64,000 nt of DNA from contig WOUZ01000001.1 of NCBI GenBank assembly GCA_009773165.1, forward strand, positions 310,001 through 374,000, in the 5' to 3' direction. A program made the position numbers and the translations under genes. The notes under the pieces were generated by a model, which did not search any database, was not told the DNA's origin, and saw only the letters and a program-made list of their open reading frames with translations. Positions 59,690 to 64,000 of this stretch are shown piece by piece (within the stretch, counting starts at the first letter, position 1; each line of letters opens with the position of its first letter). This stretch comes from Bacteroidota bacterium (GTDB lineage Bacteria; Bacteroidota; Bacteroidia; Bacteroidales; F082).

Positions 59690-61570
59690 ATGAGCAAATT
59701 AATCGCGTTGTATAAAACCCTTCACGGCAGGATGTGCTTTTTACAAAGTCGTATTACGCCTTCTATAGCAGTCATCATCCTTTTGGGTATTGCAACAATA
59801 TGGACAAATTTCAACAACCATCTGTGGAAAGAAAAACACGGTGTTGTGATTCATGACGTGGTAGGTTATTACAGCTATCTGCCTGCAGCAGTGATTCATC
59901 AGGATATGAAATTTGATTTTGTCATCTCACAACCAGAGTATTATTATGGGCATGTGATGCGTTTACGCACTCCCGATGGTGGTATTTATCAAAAAATGAC
60001 GATGGGTCTTGCGATGCTTTATCTGCCATTTTTCCTCATTGGTCATGTACAGGCACTCCTTACGGGTGCTCCGGCAACAGGTGTTAGCGAACCTTATTTT
60101 TTCTGGCTGGTTTTCAGCTCCATGACTTATGCTTTTATAGGCTTACTGCTTCTTCGAAAAATCATGCTGCGTTTTTTCAACGAAAAACTAATAGCATTCA
60201 TTTTGATGATCATCGTTGCCGGAACAAATCTCTTCTACTACATCACTCTTGAGGCTGCCATGTCGCATGCTTACAACTTTTTTCTTTTCATACTTTTTGT
60301 ATGGCTTACCATGCGATGGCACGAAAAGCCAACACTTTCAACTAGTATTTATGCAGGTCTGACTTATGGCCTTATCGGACTCATACGGCCAACCAACGGG
60401 CTGATTGCCGTCTTTTTTCTGTTGTATAACGTCACCACTTTCCAACAGCTAACCCCTCGGTTACACCTATTTATCCGTGAGTGGAAAATGATTCTGGCCA
60501 TTATTTTTTCTGCATTTATTGTTGTGCTTCCACAATTGGTATTTTGGAAAGTAAACACCGGTAGTTGGTTTTTTTACACCTATGGTGAAGAAGGGTTTTT
60601 CTTTAACAATCCTCAGATTTGGCGTGGACTGTTCAGCTATCGCAAAGGATGGTTGCTCTACACTCCTGTAATGATTTTTGCTTTAGCCGGAATTTTCACC
60701 TTACGTAAACGAGTCCCTTCTTTTTTTGTACCTGTGCTCGTTTTTGTGATTTTGAACACTTATGTTGTTTTCAGCTGGTGGGATTGGTCGTATGGAGGAA
60801 GTTTTGGTTCGCGCCCTATGATTGATTCCTACGGATTGATGGCGGTTTCTCTCGCATCTTTTACTCAAACAGTACTGAATCGAAAACGCTTAGCGGGTAT
60901 TCTGCTTCAGCTGATTATGGTGTTGATGATGGCATTTAGTATTTTTCAAATCCTTCAGTATAAATACGCAACCTTGCATTATGCCTTCATGACCAAAGAA
61001 GCCTATTGGCATGGCTTTGGCAAATTGAAAGCTGATGCTGAGTTATACGATCTTCTCGAATCGATGGATTATCCAATGCTTAAAAAAGGGATCTATAAAA
61101 CAAGGCCAACTCTGCGCCACACTATTGGTCCCGATGTAATAAATGATTTTGAATCACTTAGCCCTGACAGCAATCATTTCATGTCACCCGATCAGCATTA
61201 TAAGTTTGTAAGTTTTGGTAATCAAAGCAACCTTGAAGCCCGAAGTGGTACTCATTCAGCACTTTTAACCGGTGAAAAAGCATTTTCGTCAGGCATTAAC
61301 TTTCCGGTTAAGCCGGGACAGAAATATTTTGTAAGTGCCTGGAAAAAACCTGCAGACAGCGATGGATCACTTGTTTTTTCAACGGCAGATGCCAAATTGA
61401 TCTATTTACCAAAAAGCGAAATCGACTCTACCGACAATCATGGCTGGGGTAGAATCAGCTTGGAAGTTACTATCCCAGACGATTTTAATAACTGGTGCAA
61501 GGTATATGTTTGGAATAAATCACAAGATTCACTGTATTTTGATGATCTTCAAATAATTAAGCTTAAATAG
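59690..61570 (+). CDS. Multi-pass membrane protein, GT-C/PMT-like, with C-terminal extracytoplasmic beta domain
   Basis: ~10 predicted TM helices, periplasmic loop, C-terminal jelly-roll-like region (SALLTGEKAFSSGINFPVKPGQKYFVSAWKK…SLYFDDLQIIKLK). Confidence 0.7.
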   Translation: MSKLIALYKTLHGRMCFLQSRITPSIAVIILLGIATIWTNFNNHLWKEKHGVVIHDVVGYYSYLPAAVIHQDMKFDFVISQPEYYYGHVMRLRTPDGGIYQKMTMGLAMLYLPFFLIGHVQALLTGAPATGVSEPYFFWLVFSSMTYAFIGLLLLRKIMLRFFNEKLIAFILMIIVAGTNLFYYITLEAAMSHAYNFFLFILFVWLTMRWHEKPTLSTSIYAGLTYGLIGLIRPTNGLIAVFFLLYNVTTFQQLTPRLHLFIREWKMILAIIFSAFIVVLPQLVFWKVNTGSWFFYTYGEEGFFFNNPQIWRGLFSYRKGWLLYTPVMIFALAGIFTLRKRVPSFFVPVLVFVILNTYVVFSWWDWSYGGSFGSRPMIDSYGLMAVSLASFTQTVLNRKRLAGILLQLIMVLMMAFSIFQILQYKYATLHYAFMTKEAYWHGFGKLKADAELYDLLESMDYPMLKKGIYKTRPTLRHTIGPDVINDFESLSPDSNHFMSPDQHYKFVSFGNQSNLEARSGTHSALLTGEKAFSSGINFPVKPGQKYFVSAWKKPADSDGSLVFSTADAKLIYLPKSEIDSTDNHGWGRISLEVTIPDDFNNWCKVYVWNKSQDSLYFDDLQIIKLK

Positions 61571-61900
61571 CAAATCCATAAGATTGTTTTATTGCAGCTT
61601 TTAATCTTGCTTTTTTTACTATAAAGACACAATTGAGGCTTCGATATAATATCTTTTTCTCTAACGAAACTTTCGCTCGGGATTTTCCCATTATATCCAT
61701 TTGTTTACCAACAAACGCAAGAAACAGAAGAAACCACGCATGTTTCTTAATAAATCCATCTTATCTAAGAATTAAAAGAAAAACCTACAGCTTTTTGTTT
61801 AATTTAGTGCCAAGTTTCATTGATTTGCAATTGGTTTTTCTGACTGATTTTCTGCAAATGAATGATAAACAGCAGATTTTAAACCAAAAAACAAAAGGTT

Positions 61901-63508
61901 TTGTACACACTTAAAACAAAAATTGACGTTACCTCAGCTGAGTTTAAAAAGAATACTGACACCTTTCTCGCGCTGCTGAAAGAGGTAAAAACCTTGCAGA
62001 ATATTGCAACCAAGGGTGGTAACGAATTGTCTATCAATAAACATAAGGAGAGAGGGAAGCTTCTTGCACGTGAACGAATCAATCTGCTTCTCGACCGAAA
62101 TACCCCTTTTCTGGAGCTGTCGCCTTTAGCAGCACACGGGCTCTACGACAATGGCTTCCCTTCGGCTGGAATTGTAACAGGCATTGGGTTGATTCATGGA
62201 CGTGAAACCGTAATAATCGCAAACGATGCGACAGTTAAAGGCGGTACCTACATGCAATATACCATCAAAAAACACCTTCGGGCACAAGAGGTAGCGATGG
62301 AGAACAAATTGCCTTGTGTTTATATTGTTGATTCGGGAGGGGCGTTTTTACCTGAACAGGACACGGTTTTTCCTGATAAAGAACATTTTGGACGTTTCTT
62401 TTTTAATCAGGCACGGATGTCGGCTGCAGGAATCCCGCAAATAGCAATGGTAATGGGTTCCTGCACGGCAGGTGGTGCTTATGTACCGGCCATGAGCGAT
62501 GAGACAATTATCGTCAAAAACCAGGGTACAATTTTTTTGGGAGGTCCTCCTCTTGTGAAAGCTGCTACAGGTGAAGAAGTTACAGCAGAAGAACTTGGCG
62601 GGGCAGATGTTCATACCGCCATCTCGGGCGTTGCAGATCATTTTGCTGAAAACGAAATGCATGCCATTGCAATCTGTCGTAATATCTTCGAAACATTGAA
62701 GCCTGCTACAAAACAGCAGCTTGAACTTCGCAGTCCCGAAGAGCCTCTCTACGATCCAATTGAATTATATGGCTTAGCCCCTGTCGATCTTCGAAAACTT
62801 GTCGACCCACGCGAAATCATTATGCGCATGGTGGATGGTAGTCGTTTTCAGGAATTTAAAGCCCGTTATGCAACTACCGTGGTAACAGGCTTTGCATATA
62901 TTATGGGTTTCCCGGTTGGTATTATAGCCAATTTCGGTGTCTTGTTTTCTGAGTCAGCACTTAAAGTAACGCACTTCATCGAGTTGTGCACTGCACGAAA
63001 CATACCGCTGGTATTTTTACAGAACATCACCGGCTTCATGGTTGGTAAGGATTTTGAAAGAGGCGGTATTGCCAAAGATGGAGCAAAAATGGTTCATGCT
63101 GTTTCAAACGCCAACGTTCCTAAGTTTACGATCATTTTTGGAGGATCATTTGGAGCAGGCAATTACGGAATGGCAGGCAGAGCCTTTAGTCCACGATTAT
63201 TGTTTATGTGGCCCAATGCAAAAATCTCTGTTATGGGAGGTGAGCAAGCCGCCAACGTGCTCGTTACCGTGAAACAAGATCAATATGCTGAGAAAGGACA
63301 AACTATGCCAGATGATGAAAGACTGAAATTATATGCTTCTATTCTTTCAAAATATGAGCGTGAAGGTGCAGCTCTTTATTCAACAGCGCGCTTATGGGAC
63401 GATGGTATCATCGACCCAGTTGACACACGAAAGATACTGGCAATGGGGATAGCCTCTGCAATCAATCAGCCTTTCCCACCACAACAATATGGTGTTTTCA
63501 GAATGTAG
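61901..63508 (+). CDS. Acyl-CoA carboxylase carboxyltransferase subunit (methylcrotonyl-CoA carboxylase beta-like)
   Basis: [92 protein letters not shown] start likely. Confidence 0.92.
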   Translation: MYTLKTKIDVTSAEFKKNTDTFLALLKEVKTLQNIATKGGNELSINKHKERGKLLARERINLLLDRNTPFLELSPLAAHGLYDNGFPSAGIVTGIGLIHGRETVIIANDATVKGGTYMQYTIKKHLRAQEVAMENKLPCVYIVDSGGAFLPEQDTVFPDKEHFGRFFFNQARMSAAGIPQIAMVMGSCTAGGAYVPAMSDETIIVKNQGTIFLGGPPLVKAATGEEVTAEELGGADVHTAISGVADHFAENEMHAIAICRNIFETLKPATKQQLELRSPEEPLYDPIELYGLAPVDLRKLVDPREIIMRMVDGSRFQEFKARYATTVVTGFAYIMGFPVGIIANFGVLFSESALKVTHFIELCTARNIPLVFLQNITGFMVGKDFERGGIAKDGAKMVHAVSNANVPKFTIIFGGSFGAGNYGMAGRAFSPRLLFMWPNAKISVMGGEQAANVLVTVKQDQYAEKGQTMPDDERLKLYASILSKYEREGAALYSTARLWDDGIIDPVDTRKILAMGIASAINQPFPPQQYGVFRM

Positions 63509-63510
63509 CC

Positions 63511-64000
63511 ATGGAAAAATTTCAAACAATATTGTACGAAATTCAGGGAGTTGTGGCACAAATCAAACTTCACCGACCTGATAAACACAATGCGCTCAAT
63601 CAGTTGATGATTCAAGAATTGACTGCAGCATTTACCACTGCTTCGGCAAATGATGACATTCGGGTTATCGTTTTAAGTGGTTCAGGGAGATCTTTTTGCG
63701 CTGGAGCCGATCTTCATTATATGCAGGAAATTGCTCATTTTGGATTGGAAGAAAACAATGCCGATGGCCTGCTCCTGGCAACCCTTTTTGATACAATTTA
63801 TAACGCACCAAAACCTGTAATAGCCTGTGTGCATGGCTCTGTTATAGGAGGTGGCAACGGACTTGCCGCTGCGGCTGATATTGTTATAGCCGAAAAAGAA
63901 ACCGTTTTTGCATTCAGTGAGGTAAAACTCGGTATCACTCCTGCAACCATTTCACCCTATATTATCCGTCGCTGCGGTGCAACAGCCGCAAGAGAACTGA
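63511..64000 (+). CDS. Enoyl-CoA hydratase/isomerase family (methylglutaconyl-CoA hydratase-like), truncated by window end
   Basis: MEKFQTILYEIQGVVAQIKLHRPDKHNALNQLM…VIVLSGSGRSFCAGADLHYM…GSVIGGGNGLAAAADIVIAEKETVFAFSEVKLGITPATISPYI. Confidence 0.93.
   Translation, partial: MEKFQTILYEIQGVVAQIKLHRPDKHNALNQLMIQELTAAFTTASANDDIRVIVLSGSGRSFCAGADLHYMQEIAHFGLEENNADGLLLATLFDTIYNAPKPVIACVHGSVIGGGNGLAAAADIVIAEKETVFAFSEVKLGITPATISPYIIRRCGATAAREL

Noticed and set aside
61633-61914. 93-aa ORF before the carboxyltransferase
   Set aside because: AT-rich intergenic, non-ATG start, no motif, overlaps the next CDS start

Overview
64-kb chromosomal window from an anaerobic member of the Bacteroidota. Supporting signs are GldH and T9SS sorting-domain proteins, TAnnTTTG-type promoters, UpxY and a DPP7-like S46 peptidase, together with O2-sensitive [FeFe]-hydrogenase and glycyl-radical enzymes. 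Most of the window is ordinary housekeeping sequence (polA, phoH-like, tadA, pfkA, coaX, lptC, ppiD-like, trkAH, tag, one tRNA-Phe). The most distinctive region is a ~12-kb minus-strand unit (about 38.3-50.6 kb). It appears to run from a promoter near 50.64 kb to a bidirectional terminator at 38.3 kb. It joins a HydABC-type [FeFe]-hydrogenase, an [FeFe]-hydrogenase-like sensory histidine kinase, two atypical receiver proteins, a REC-histidine kinase and the complete HydGFE maturation set. A NarL-type regulator and a perfect 16-bp palindrome lie just upstream. Other points of note: a HypD-like hydroxyproline dehydratase whose activase lacks the usual ferredoxin insert; an Elp3-like radical SAM / GME-fold (DUF6873-like) gene pair; a decayed polysaccharide-export locus; a small ORF interrupted by a single in-frame TGA; a modular LRR protein with a repeated WWN-x-L-x3-W linker; and a six-gene, translationally coupled glycan/lipid-linked sugar operon. 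No CRISPR array, prophage or intact IS element was seen. All family calls are from reading motifs; no database search was run.
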